Shown: positions 19,741 through 27,374, counted from the stretch's first letter. The stretch: 36,895 nt of DNA from an uncultured Methanobrevibacter sp. (GCA_900319985.1 ONQL01000034.1:1-36895), one strand, 5' to 3'. The notes: generated by a model not told the origin, from the letters alone. Numbers and translations are program-made.

Positions 19741-20201
19741 TATATCAACCGTTTTTTTAATAAGTAATATATATAATAAATATAGCGTTTGCTATTAAAA
19801 TTTTAAAAATAGTCTTACAATACAGTATTTTACCAATACAAATCAAAATTAACTGTAATTACGATTATAAATAATTACTGACTTATAATCAGTTATTCGA
19901 CTATTGTGAGATATTCTCACGTTATTTAAAGAAAATATTTTGTAATTAAGTTTTAATTTTTAAAACCCGCCCATAAAGGTTATTTTTAATTATTTTATTC
20001 ATGGTATATAAATATTGTTAAAAATCACCCAATTTTTGAAAAAAATCTGAAATCAAAAAAATATATTTTAAAACGCAAATTCACATGAAAAACACAAAAC
20101 CTTCCAGAAACCCTCAGATTTTAAAAACAAGACCAATCAGTTATTTTTAAAAATGTTACAATAGAATTTGGCATGTTATACAATATACCGGAAATGCCCA
20201 A
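19741..20201. other. Intergenic region with two small hairpins; no gene seen
   Basis: The right-hand gene ends at 20202 and eS1 starts at 19740. The left part holds the eS1 promoter (TATA-like stretch at about 19765-19785, minus strand). Two small inverted repeats lie side by side: ACTGA/TCAGT (19877-19893) and GTGAGA-TAT-TCTCAC (19906-19920). The remainder is A/T-rich. I find no open frame or recognisable RNA; the hairpins could mark a small RNA or a terminator, but nothing decides this. Confidence 0.4.
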
Positions 20202-21590
20202 TTATCGGTTAAAAAGTGCTATAGGAACATATTTTTTATACAAGTCACAGTCTTCAATATTCATATTGTTAACAAAATCCTTACTTGTTTTTTTATGGTT
20301 CATTGAAAGCATAGTATGGGTATTGATATACCCCCTTTCACTGATCAGTTTCAGAAGTCTTTGACCATATGTCAGCTTAGGGTTTGAAACACGGTCATGC
20401 ATCAGCTTCAATGTATTGTCCGCATCAATGTTTAAGACTTCACACATCCCATACATCTCATTTATAACTTCCGATGCCCATTTTTTAAGAGTTATTTCCT
20501 CGCCATCCTTTATTAGCCTCATGGATTCATCATAAGCCTTTTCAGCAGCCCTTTCCTCATTGATTTTGGCTTCATTTTGCCAGTCTTCATAGTCCGATTC
20601 CTTTTTAATCAGCATGTAAATTAAAAACAGGTGTAAAAATTCCATATCATGCTGTACAAGGCCGCATTTATAGAATGGATTAATGTCTAATGTTCTTATT
20701 TCTATATATGCAATTCCCTCATCATTAAGAGAGTTTAACATATCTGAAGGGTCTTTCGGCTTCAATCTGATTTGAGTATAGAGTTCCTTTGCCTCAGATA
20801 AATCTCCATTATCGATGAATGACTGCACATCCCGTGTGAAATCACCTACAGATTTATAGCTGGGCCTTAAATCCTTTAGATTTTTGTATCCACAGGAGGA
20901 ATTTCTAAATGAAGGTCCTTTAGTGCTGTAATAGCTTCCATACATATCCATTGCATTCATCAGATGGATGCAGTCCTTGGAAAATGAGTCATGAAGACCA
21001 ATGGAACAGCCGGTGAGATAAATAATCAGCCAGCAATACCTCAGATAATTTCGGGCAATCTTTAAATAAATTTCATTTTTAAACTCGACATATGAACCGT
21101 CATAGCCCACAATGCCGTATAACTTCTCAAGGGTCGATTCTGCAAAGGAAAAATTAAAATGAACCCCTGAAATCATCTGCTTTTTAAAGCCGTACTTTTT
21201 AGCCAGATCAATCCTGTATTTTTCAGAGGCTCTACCCTCCCTGCCATATTTTGCAATGGGAATCTCACCAGTATAGGGCAATATGCAGGGAATTGACTGG
21301 AACCAGAGATATTCATCATCCGGAAGGGATGCATTGACCAGATCGGCCAAAAGGGAAAACACACCGAATGCCTCATCAATCGAATCAAAAGTAGGAGTTA
21401 TTATTTCAATCTGGCTTTCTGAAAAATCAGTAGTTATCAGTGGATTTTTTAACTTGTCCCCAAATATTTCAGGGTGGGGTGTCAAAGATAGTTTACCATC
21501 CGAATAGGCTCTCAAACTTTCCCATTCTATTCCAAAAGAGCCCTTTAGGATTTCATCAGCAGTTAATTTGCATAAATTTGACAAATCCAT
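20202..21590 (-). CDS. gshA: Glutamate-cysteine ligase (GshA-type, as in the N-terminal half of GshF)
   Basis: 462 residues of the bacterial gamma-glutamylcysteine synthetase fold: GIEWESLR (residues 20-27), TPHPEIFG (37-44), NPLITTDFSESQIEIITP (49-66), the IPIAKYG loop near 110, and the late ALFNR end. This enzyme joins glutamate and cysteine with ATP. There is no ATP-grasp glutathione synthetase domain or neighbouring gshB, so the likely product is gamma-glutamylcysteine, not glutathione. The start is fixed by a strong GGTGAT ribosome binding site 4 nt before the ATG; a TATA-like TTATATA lies upstream. The gene is monocistronic. Most methanogens lack this enzyme, so transfer from Firmicutes-type bacteria is a reasonable inference. 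A role in oxidative or thiol stress is inferred only. Confidence 0.85.
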   Translation of the reverse strand: MDLSNLCKLTADEILKGSFGIEWESLRAYSDGKLSLTPHPEIFGDKLKNPLITTDFSESQIEIITPTFDSIDEAFGVFSLLADLVNASLPDDEYLWFQSIPCILPYTGEIPIAKYGREGRASEKYRIDLAKKYGFKKQMISGVHFNFSFAESTLEKLYGIVGYDGSYVEFKNEIYLKIARNYLRYCWLIIYLTGCSIGLHDSFSKDCIHLMNAMDMYGSYYSTKGPSFRNSSCGYKNLKDLRPSYKSVGDFTRDVQSFIDNGDLSEAKELYTQIRLKPKDPSDMLNSLNDEGIAYIEIRTLDINPFYKCGLVQHDMEFLHLFLIYMLIKKESDYEDWQNEAKINEERAAEKAYDESMRLIKDGEEITLKKWASEVINEMYGMCEVLNIDADNTLKLMHDRVSNPKLTYGQRLLKLISERGYINTHTMLSMNHKKTSKDFVNNMNIEDCDLYKKYVPIALFNR

Positions 21591-21639
21591 TTAAATCACC
21601 CACTGTTATTTTCTATATAACTTGTGTTATTTAAATATT

Positions 21640-21673
21640 TTTAAAAAAAAAGTTAACTTTTCATAAAGTTAAC
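21640..21673 (-). terminator. Hairpin plus T-run terminator of the rtcB operon
   Basis: On the minus strand a perfect 9-bp stem GTTAACTTT/AAAGTTAAC with a 4-nt loop (21652-21673) is followed at once by nine Ts. The stem includes the last codons and stop of the NifX-like gene. The layout is that of a bacterial intrinsic terminator. Confidence 0.8.
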
Positions 21674-21973
21674 ATGGTCAATATATCTTTTTAAAACCTC
21701 ATCGATGGGACCTTCATCCATCACAAGCTTTATTCCGGCATCTTCAGCTCTGATTTTTGATTTAAAACCGTACTGAACTGCAATCAAAACATCACAATCG
21801 CTGCAGGCCTTTAAAACTTTGCCTCCCTGATGCTTTGAATCTTCAGCTATTTCAACATCACGCACTTCAACAAAGTTCAGTTCATCATCCCAGTCATATA
21901 TGTAAAGGGATTTGCCTTTTCCAAGATGCAAATCCACATTTTTACCGTCAGAAGATACAACAGCCAGTCTCAT
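21653..21973 (-). CDS. NifX/NifB C-terminal-like protein (dinitrogenase Fe-Mo cofactor biosynthesis family)
   Basis: 106 residues, the full length of a stand-alone domain of this family: MRLAVVSSDGKNVDLHLGKG, then YIYDWDDE, then CSDCDVLIAVQYGFKSKIRAEDAGIKLVMDEGPIDEVL. The domain has an RNase H-like fold and in nitrogen-fixing organisms carries iron-molybdenum cofactor precursors. Methanogens have many copies with unknown metal or cluster roles. The usual HFG near residue 17 is HLG here. It begins 2 nt after the flavoprotein stop, with AGGTGAGG as ribosome binding site, so the two are translationally close; an iron-sulfur or metallocluster link to that flavoprotein is plausible. There are no nif genes in the window, so nitrogen fixation is not implied. 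Confidence 0.85.
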   Translation of the reverse strand: MRLAVVSSDGKNVDLHLGKGKSLYIYDWDDELNFVEVRDVEIAEDSKHQGGKVLKACSDCDVLIAVQYGFKSKIRAEDAGIKLVMDEGPIDEVLKRYIDHVNFMKS

Positions 21974-21975
21974 AT

Positions 21976-22545
21976 TTAATCCCTCACCTTTTTAATGATT
22001 CGTGCAACGTTCTGCCCAAAGAGATGAATGGTTTCAATTCCTTCCTTATCTTCAAGTGCAGTTCCTTCAGGCCCTGCAATCACCATGTTCCAGTATGTGC
22101 TGCCTGCTACAATCATGTTGTTGATTGCAAAAAACATCAGCATTTCCTGCAGTGTTAAAGTAACGCCTCCACGTCTTGCAACTGCAATAGGACCTCCAAC
22201 CATCCAATCAAGGAATCTGTCCCCACCTCTTGAGACTTTTCCGATTCTTTGAAGGGCAGACATGATATCTCCCCTGGCAGTTCCGAAGTATACAGGTGCA
22301 GCTGGAATGAATCCGTCGGCATCGCGAATCTTATCGATGATTTCATCAAGCCCGTCTGGAAGGACACAGTTTCCGGTCTCAACACATCTTGAGCATGCAA
22401 TGCATGACTGGATTTTCTTACCCCTGAGAGAGATTATTTCAGTTTCAACACCTTCCTTTTCGATTTCACGGGCGCATTCCTCGAGGACTGCAAGAGTATT
22501 TGAATTGGCTCTTGGACTTGCATTTAATAAAATAACCTTATACAT
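21976..22545 (-). CDS. Iron-sulfur flavoprotein (NADPH-dependent FMN reductase family)
   Basis: 189 residues from the chosen start. The N-terminus MYKVILLNASPRANSNT is the phosphate-binding loop of flavodoxin-like FMN reductases. The compact CIACSRCVETGNC (C-x2-C-x2-C-x5-C) is the [4Fe-4S] motif of archaeal iron-sulfur flavoproteins. PVYFGTARGDIMSALQR forms the FMN site and GGPIAVARRGG the later loop. It probably transfers electrons between ferredoxin or NAD(P)H and an acceptor that cannot be named. A GTG/ATG start further upstream at 22572 would overlap the preceding gene by 17 bp; the ATG at 22545 fits the family start better. It is the third gene of the rtcB operon. Confidence 0.85.
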   Translation of the reverse strand: MYKVILLNASPRANSNTLAVLEECAREIEKEGVETEIISLRGKKIQSCIACSRCVETGNCVLPDGLDEIIDKIRDADGFIPAAPVYFGTARGDIMSALQRIGKVSRGGDRFLDWMVGGPIAVARRGGVTLTLQEMLMFFAINNMIVAGSTYWNMVIAGPEGTALEDKEGIETIHLFGQNVARIIKKVRD

Positions 22546-22555
22546 ATTATCACAC

Positions 22556-23314
22556 TTACACTTCTGCACCATCTAATGCGTGAAGACAACTGCAATCTGA
22601 TGAGTCGTCAACATTTTTAATAAAATTATAAATCAATTCAAGTAGCCCAACTTCCTTTTCAGCCACCATTTCAAAGACCTCATCGATTGTCAATGCATCC
22701 TCTGAAATACCGGATGCATAGTTTGAGACAATACATATTGAATTGTAGCACATTTCCCTTTCCCTTGCAAGGGTTACTTCAGGAACTCCAGTCATGCCGA
22801 CCAGGTCCCCTCCAAGCATCCTGAACATCTTGATTTCTGCAGGTGTTTCGAATCTTGGCCCTTCGGTACACACATATGTTCCTCCAAGAATTACATCACC
22901 TGATTCATTCAAAACATCCCTTAAACTGCTGCAATATGGTTGTGTTACATCTATATGAACTACCTTGTCTTCATAAAATGTTTTAGCCCTGTTCTGTGAA
23001 AAATCTAAAAAGTCATCAGGAATAACGAATGAACCAGGAGGCATTTCCAGATTCATGGATCCTACAGAGTTAGTAGCTATTATTTTTGTAACTCCGACAT
23101 TTTTCAGAGCATCGATATTTGCCCTGAAATTGATTTTGTGGGGAGGAATGTTGTGTCCTGAAGCGTGGCGCGGGATAAACGCCACCTTTTTTGAAAAGAT
23201 ATCCAGAATGGATACCTCCACATCCCCATAATCTGTTTTAACCATTTTTTTAGTGCAGCTGTCTGCCTTATGAGTAATCTCATATACTCCGCTGCCGCCG
23301 ATTATTCCAATCAT
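22556..23314 (-). CDS. mtnP: Methylthio-purine nucleoside phosphorylase (MTAP/PNP family), probably 6-oxopurine specific
   Basis: 252 residues with the MTAP/PNP fold: MIGIIGGSGVYEI (phosphate loop), PRHASGHNIPPHKINFRANI, TEGPRFETPAEIKMFRMLG, MTGVPEVTLARE and a C-terminal CSC. It cleaves purine nucleosides with phosphate; in this family the substrate is usually 5'-methylthioadenosine, a by-product of S-adenosylmethionine use. The base-site stretch is VSNYASG, where human MTAP has VTDYDCW. The two aspartates that read adenine are N and A here, which points to a 6-oxopurine (methylthioinosine, inosine or guanosine). The methanogen homologue in M. jannaschii is reported to act on methylthioinosine. 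It starts 4 nt after the rtcB stop and is cotranscribed with it. Confidence 0.88.
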   Translation of the reverse strand: MIGIIGGSGVYEITHKADSCTKKMVKTDYGDVEVSILDIFSKKVAFIPRHASGHNIPPHKINFRANIDALKNVGVTKIIATNSVGSMNLEMPPGSFVIPDDFLDFSQNRAKTFYEDKVVHIDVTQPYCSSLRDVLNESGDVILGGTYVCTEGPRFETPAEIKMFRMLGGDLVGMTGVPEVTLAREREMCYNSICIVSNYASGISEDALTIDEVFEMVAEKEVGLLELIYNFIKNVDDSSDCSCLHALDGAEV

Positions 23315-23318
23315 TTAA

Positions 23319-24767
23319 TCATCCTTTTGTAACGGCAATCGGCCTTACACGAGCAACCAATTTGGCAATTCCAGTACTGTCAGAGACACGTACAACACTG
23401 TCGACATCCTTATATGCACCAGGAGCCTCTTCGGCAATTACATGTTTGCTTGTAGCTTTAAGCCTGATTCCTCTGCTTTCCATATCCTTAGTGATTTGTT
23501 CTGGAGTATAGTCCTTTTTGGCCTTGGACCTTGAAAGCACCCTTCCTGCACCGTGAGCGGTGGACCCGAAAGTTTCCTCCATTGCAACATCTGTTCCGTG
23601 CAATACATATGATGCAGTTCCCATAGTACCCGGAATGAGTACAGGCTGACCAACTTCTCTGTATTTTTCAGGAACTTCTTCCCTTCCGGGACCGAAGGCA
23701 CGGGTTGCACCTTTTCTGTGAACCAGAAGGTTCTCTTCACGGTTGTGGACCTTGTGTGTTTCCATCTTGGCGATATTGTGAGCAACGTCATACAGTATGT
23801 CCATTTCCATGTCTTTAGCAGATTTTCCCATAACATCCTCAAAGGTTTCACGAATCCAGTGAGTCATCATCTGCCTGTTTGCCCATGCATAGTTGGCTGC
23901 AGCGGCCATTGCCTGAATGTAGTTTTGTGCTTCTTTTGAATCTAGGGGAGCACATGCAAGTTGTCTGTCTGCAATCTGTATCTTATAGTTTTTGTAAGCC
24001 TTATCCATTATCCTCAGGTAATCTGAGCATACCTGATGTCCGCAGCCTCTGGAGCCTGAATGAATCATTATTACAATCATTCCCTTTTTAAGGCCGTATA
24101 CTTCAGCTACCTTTTCGTCATAGATTTCATCGACTTCCTGAATTTCCAGAAAGTGATTTCCGGAACCGAGTGAACCCAATTGTGGAATTCCTCTTTTTTT
24201 AGCCTTATCTGAAACTATGCTTGAATCAGCGTCAACCATTCTTCCGTTTTCCTCAAGAACTTCCAAATCTTCAGGCCAGCCGTAACCATTTTCTACAGCC
24301 CATTGAGCGCCAAAATCAAGAACCTTGTCGATTTCACCCTCTTCAAGCCTGATTTTACCTTTGCTTCCAACACCTGCAGGTATGTTTTTAAACAGCTTTT
24401 CGGTAAGCTCATCAAGATTGCCTTCAATATCCTCAAGTGTCAAGTTGGACTTGATTAACCTGACACCACAGTTAATGTCGAATCCCACACCTCCTGGAGA
24501 TACGATACCAGTCCTTAAGCTGAATGCAGCTACGCCACCAATTGGAAATCCGTATCCGAAATGAATATCAGGCAATCCAATTGAATACCTTTGAACACCA
24601 GGAAGGCATGCCACATTGACTATCTGCTCAACGGCACCCTCTTCCAGATTTTCAAAGCTTTCATCATCAAGGTAAAGTCTTCCGGAAGCTCTCATCTTCT
24701 TGTTAAAGGAGCCAGGAATCTCATAAACATTATCCCTAACTTTTTTAATTTCATCTTTAATTGTCAT
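23319..24767 (-). CDS. rtcB: RNA-splicing ligase RtcB
   Basis: 482 residues from the chosen start, normal length. RtcB joins 2',3'-cyclic phosphate (3'-phosphate) and 5'-OH RNA ends with GTP and Mn2+, sealing tRNA exons after intron removal. Diagnostic parts: GGVGFDINCGVR (metal Asp/Cys), GSLGSGNHFLEIQ, HSGSRGCGHQ, HRKGATRAFGPG, and GSTAHGAGRVLSRS carrying the guanylylated histidine. There is no intein, although several archaeal rtcB genes carry one. A GTG start at 24776 is possible, but the ATG at 24767 (MTIKDE) has GTGAT just upstream and matches the family. It is the first gene of a four-gene operon with a TATA-rich promoter at about 24778-24830. Its activator archease is encoded nearby at 26687. 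Confidence 0.96.
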   Translation of the reverse strand: MTIKDEIKKVRDNVYEIPGSFNKKMRASGRLYLDDESFENLEEGAVEQIVNVACLPGVQRYSIGLPDIHFGYGFPIGGVAAFSLRTGIVSPGGVGFDINCGVRLIKSNLTLEDIEGNLDELTEKLFKNIPAGVGSKGKIRLEEGEIDKVLDFGAQWAVENGYGWPEDLEVLEENGRMVDADSSIVSDKAKKRGIPQLGSLGSGNHFLEIQEVDEIYDEKVAEVYGLKKGMIVIMIHSGSRGCGHQVCSDYLRIMDKAYKNYKIQIADRQLACAPLDSKEAQNYIQAMAAAANYAWANRQMMTHWIRETFEDVMGKSAKDMEMDILYDVAHNIAKMETHKVHNREENLLVHRKGATRAFGPGREEVPEKYREVGQPVLIPGTMGTASYVLHGTDVAMEETFGSTAHGAGRVLSRSKAKKDYTPEQITKDMESRGIRLKATSKHVIAEEAPGAYKDVDSVVRVSDSTGIAKLVARVRPIAVTKG

Positions 24768-24855
24768 AAAAATCACAGAATTATTATGTTTTAATATTTA
24801 TATGTGATATTTAAATAAAGTTTTGGTAATATAGCCAATTTGGACTGTCAATTTG

Positions 24856-25330
24856 TTATGACTTTTTTTTGATTTTGTTTTCGGAGATTTTTTTGTTGGG
24901 TTTTAAAACTTTATAGTGGGTAAAACCCATGGTTTCATGCTTGATTTTTAACCACATTTCAAGCATCTTATCCGCTAGAACAAATCTCCTATCACGATTG
25001 AATTCAATTATTCCCTGATTTGAAAGTGAATCAATGAATCTTGTTATGCTGGATTTCGCATATCCGAGTTCATTGTCCAAATCAGCCCTTTTTGAGCCTC
25101 CATGCTCCAGAAGATATATTATGAAATCCTTTTCTCCATCGCTTAGCCTTCCCAAACGTAAATCCACATCATAGCAACCTGGTCAATGATAAACTTTAGG
25201 GTTTGTTTGATTATTTCCTCATCACATATCTTATTGTTAGGCAGAACTGACGAGAGGTTATTTATATTGAATTGGACAAGTTCCATCAAATCGATAATAC
25301 TCAAGATTTCCCATTCAAAACCGTTTCATT
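24856..25330 (-). pseudogene. Truncated, frameshifted remnant of an archaeal ATPase (C-terminal winged helix)
   Basis: The intact part (25167 to 24856, 103 residues) is a winged-helix domain: RLSDGEKDFIIYLLEHGG, then RADLDNELGYAKSSITR and FIDSLSNQGIIEF, ending RRFVLADKMLEMWLKIK. That resembles the C-terminus of AAA-type archaeal ATPases (pfam01637 type), where an 'I.DP.L..WL' strand closes the domain. Upstream, a second frame (FEWEILSIID...NNKICDEEIIKQTLKFIIDQVAM) reads into it after a shift near 25165, and everything N-terminal, including Walker motifs, is missing. The short ORF could instead be a free-standing regulator, but the absent start context and the readable upstream frame favour a relic. 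Confidence 0.6.
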
Positions 25331-25764
25331 CAATTAATTTTTCTGTAGTTGTCATATCCCCAATGAATCCCATCATATATGAAAAATTCAACAACTAAAT
25401 CAAGTCTAACAAGTAACGGCGCTATAGTTGATTCAATTTTTTCAATGCTGTCATCAAAACCGTTGTAGAACTCTTTTTTGGGAGCCCTGACTGCCAGCCA
25501 TAACTGAGGAACAAAAAGAGGATCATTATCCAAAAATAACTTGACATAAGAATATGGAGCATATTCCATTAATAAATATCTTATTTTGTTTAACACAATG
25601 ATTAAACCCCTATTTTCCTTAATGAAATCATATACATCCCTACATCCATCAATAGGATAAATATTTTTTATCTTTTCAAATTCCATATTAAATGAATTAT
25701 CATCATTCAGCTTCTCCAGCATTTTTAATTCACAACTCCAATCATAATTTTTCAATTTAAACAC
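25330..25764 (-). CDS. Unrecognised 141-144 residue protein paired with a HEPN gene
   Basis: I do not recognise a named family. The protein is acidic and probably helical, with the run IKENRGLIIVLNKIRYLLMEY, then KLFLDNDPLFVPQLWLAV and a C-terminal LVVEFFIYDGIHWGY. The central pattern (helix, 'L-L-DP...LWLAV', then an acidic 'FDDSIEKIE' helix) recalls small proteins often found beside HEPN genes, but it lacks the GSxxxG...SDxD signature of MNT nucleotidyltransferase antitoxins. It overlaps or abuts the HEPN stop (25766), so the pair is translationally coupled. The annotated start is GTG (25764); a TTG at 25755, 6 nt after GAGGTG, fits the ribosome binding site better. A partner or antitoxin role is inference from context. 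Confidence 0.65.
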   Translation of the reverse strand: MFKLKNYDWSCELKMLEKLNDDNSFNMEFEKIKNIYPIDGCRDVYDFIKENRGLIIVLNKIRYLLMEYAPYSYVKLFLDNDPLFVPQLWLAVRAPKKEFYNGFDDSIEKIESTIAPLLVRLDLVVEFFIYDGIHWGYDNYRKIN

Positions 25765-25765
25765 C

Positions 25766-26151
25766 TCAGAAACCAGGATTATTTTTCAGAAAGGTTAAAG
25801 CACCATATGCATTAATCAATTTCTTTTCATTTTCATCTAAAAAATTTAAAAAGAAGTCCTCATCAAATCTTGAATCATAATCAGCATGATTTCTAATGCC
25901 TCTTAATTTACTTAACATTTTAGCAACTTCCTTTTCAGTAGTGCCCAATGCCAATAATTCAGTATAAACCTTGAAATGAACATCACTACATGAAGACATC
26001 AAATAATATTTATTTTTAACATTATCAAATATCTTCGAGCTATTCCAAAAAACCCATAATATAATCTACTAATAGCAGTGCGAATTGACTCTTCATCATT
26101 ATTTTTCATCAAAACCTTTGCAAGCATTATATACCTAATCCAATCAAACAT
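25766..26151 (-). pseudogene. HEPN-domain protein, single frameshift
   Basis: It starts at the ATG at 26151 with a textbook GGTGAGATA ribosome binding site. The first frame reads MFDWIRYIMLAKVLMKNNDE, then ESIRTAISRLYYGFFGIAR, the classic first half of a HEPN domain. It stops at 25999. A shift of one base near 26031-26036 restores KIFDNVKNKYYLMSSC, then KEVAKMLSKLRGIRNHADYD to the stop at 25766. RGIRNH is an R-x4-H motif, the RNase active site of HEPN toxins. About 128 residues if repaired, normal for a stand-alone HEPN. HEPN proteins commonly act as RNase toxins in toxin-antitoxin and defence modules. It may be truly inactivated or carry a sequencing error in the slightly A/T-rich stretch. 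Confidence 0.7.
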
Positions 26152-26332
26152 TATCTCACCAATATTGAAAGTACAAAATTGACTTTAGTTAACGAAATTG
26201 TCCCCACATGAGAATATTTACTTAAAATTAAAGTAAATAAGCTTAGAATTCTAAATTAAACTATTATATGGAGCTAATTGTTTAAAAAACTTTTGTTTAA
26301 ATTGAAAACAAAAAAATAAGTAAATATAAAAA
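26152..26332. other. Short intergenic region with two palindromes
   Basis: It contains ATTTACTT/AAGTAAAT (26216-26238, 7-nt loop) and the perfect 12-mer TTAGAATTCTAA (26243-26254). The promoter for the HEPN gene should lie here. On the minus strand the stretch just after the DUF4064 stop is T-rich (about 26300-26326) and probably terminates that gene. No gene is seen. Confidence 0.4.
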
Positions 26333-26653
26333 CTATTTTCTAAATAATGTCAAAATACCTGCCGCAAGCAAAAACAGTGCGCTGATTACATTAATGTGGT
26401 CTGCGCCGACAATAACAAACATTGTCGCAATTAAAAATCCTATACCTGCCAATTCTTCGTTTTTTGTCAGATAATATGAAGAAAAAAGGCCTAAAATTGA
26501 AGCCAATATGGCAACAAACCCCAAAAATGACATCTGGGCCTGTCCAACGCTTTTAATGAAAATCAAAAAAGAGCCTGAAAACACTCCCATAAATGATCCC
26601 ACAACACCCAAAAACATTTCCAAAGTTCTTGTGGTGGTTTTTCTTCTTCTCAT
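26333..26653 (-). CDS. Small membrane protein, DUF4064-like
   Basis: 106 residues. A basic N-terminus (MRRRKTTTRTLEM) is followed by a glycine-rich first membrane helix LGVVGSFMGVFSGSFLIFI and three more hydrophobic segments (SFLGFVAILASILGLFSSYY, ELAGIGFLIATMFVIVG, VISALFLLAAGILTLF). The RTLE..LG..G start resembles DUF4064 proteins. Function unknown. It stands 33 bp downstream of archease and could share its transcript. Confidence 0.65.
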   Translation of the reverse strand: MRRRKTTTRTLEMFLGVVGSFMGVFSGSFLIFIKSVGQAQMSFLGFVAILASILGLFSSYYLTKNEELAGIGFLIATMFVIVGADHINVISALFLLAAGILTLFRK

Positions 26654-26686
26654 AATAGTAATTATAATCTTTATAATATAAATAAA

Positions 26687-27109
26687 TTACAAATCGACAA
26701 TTGCCCGAAGCTCATAATGACTTGTTTTTTTAACATCCATCTTATGAAAGGTTATTGCCTTTATTTCAGTTTTTCGCTCATGCTTATCCCAATCGATAAG
26801 TTCTCCTTTAATTGCTGCTTTGAGATGATACCCTTCCTCGACCTCACCTATTTCCACATCAAAATCTGAAAACAGCATGAAGTCCACCTCATGATAAAAC
26901 AAAAGCTCTTCAAGATAATCATACAAAAGAGACACCTTGTCTTCAGAGGTTATTTCAAATGTTTTTGAAGTATCTGATGCAATATCAGCAGTATCTGAAA
27001 TTATATTAAAAATAGCTAATCCTGCATTTTCAAACGCTTCATTAAGGCTATCACCATATGCTTTAAATCCAATGTCTGCAGTTACATCAAAATACTCAAA
27101 CTTTTTCAT
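26687..27109 (-). CDS. Archease, RtcB-activating protein
   Basis: 140 residues, the family's usual size. Landmarks: FEYFDVTADIGFKAYGDSLNEAFENA at the N-terminus (Asp residues for metal binding), SLLYDYLEELLFYHEVDF in the middle, and the C-terminal EIKAITFHKMDV with ...YELRAIVDL. Archease speeds guanylylation of RtcB and broadens its nucleotide use; RtcB is encoded about 2 kb downstream on the same strand but in a different transcription unit. The start is supported by GAGGT six nucleotides before the ATG. Confidence 0.93.
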   Translation of the reverse strand: MKKFEYFDVTADIGFKAYGDSLNEAFENAGLAIFNIISDTADIASDTSKTFEITSEDKVSLLYDYLEELLFYHEVDFMLFSDFDVEIGEVEEGYHLKAAIKGELIDWDKHERKTEIKAITFHKMDVKKTSHYELRAIVDL

Positions 27110-27197
27110 GATTTTTACCTCAAAATATTACTTACCAAATGCTCTCTTTCTCTTTGTTTATATTAGTATTTTAACAATATTAAGTATAGTGATTGAT

Positions 27198-27374
27198 ATG
27201 TTAAGTAGTAAAGACACCTCATTAAAAGCAGATTTAAGAAAAAAAAGTTCAATAAGAGATGAAATCGCATATAGCGACTATGATGTTCAATCTTGCATGG
27301 TAATGCTTTTTGTAATAGCTGCATTACTTTTATCAGTTATTTCTGTTGTAGCAGCAACACCAGGCTTGCTCTAA
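27198..27374 (+). CDS. 58-residue single-pass membrane peptide, unknown
   Basis: The chosen ATG (27198) follows TAGTGATTGAT, a GTGAT-type ribosome binding site, and a TATA-like TTTATATTAG lies at about 27158. The first 35 residues are charged (SSKDTSLKADLRKKSSIRDE), followed by a hydrophobic helix MVMLFVIAALLLSVISVVAA and the short end TPGLL. The longer frame that opens at 26937 runs antisense through archease and is not credible there. I do not recognise a family; a small membrane regulator or peptide is possible. It is divergent from archease and convergent with orc1/cdc6. Confidence 0.5.
   Translation: MLSSKDTSLKADLRKKSSIRDEIAYSDYDVQSCMVMLFVIAALLLSVISVVAATPGLL

Noticed and set aside
19870..19925. 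Small structured RNA gene
   Set aside because: Only two short stems of 5-6 bp; no promoter-terminator pair or recognisable family, so it is mentioned as intergenic content only.
20202..21590. Bifunctional GshF (ligase plus glutathione synthetase)
   Set aside because: The protein ends after the ligase domain and no ATP-grasp sequence follows in any frame downstream.
21653..21973. Evidence for nitrogen fixation
   Set aside because: A stand-alone NifX/NifB-like domain is common in methanogens without nitrogenase, and no nif structural genes are in the window.
23319..24767. Intein inside rtcB
   Set aside because: The ligase motifs run continuously at normal spacing and total length is standard.
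25330..25764. MNT nucleotidyltransferase antitoxin partner of HEPN
   Set aside because: The GSxxxG and SDxD motifs of that family are absent.
26937..27197. Long plus-strand frame opening inside archease
   Set aside because: It is antisense to a conserved gene; only the part after the ATG at 27198, which has its own ribosome binding site, is credible.
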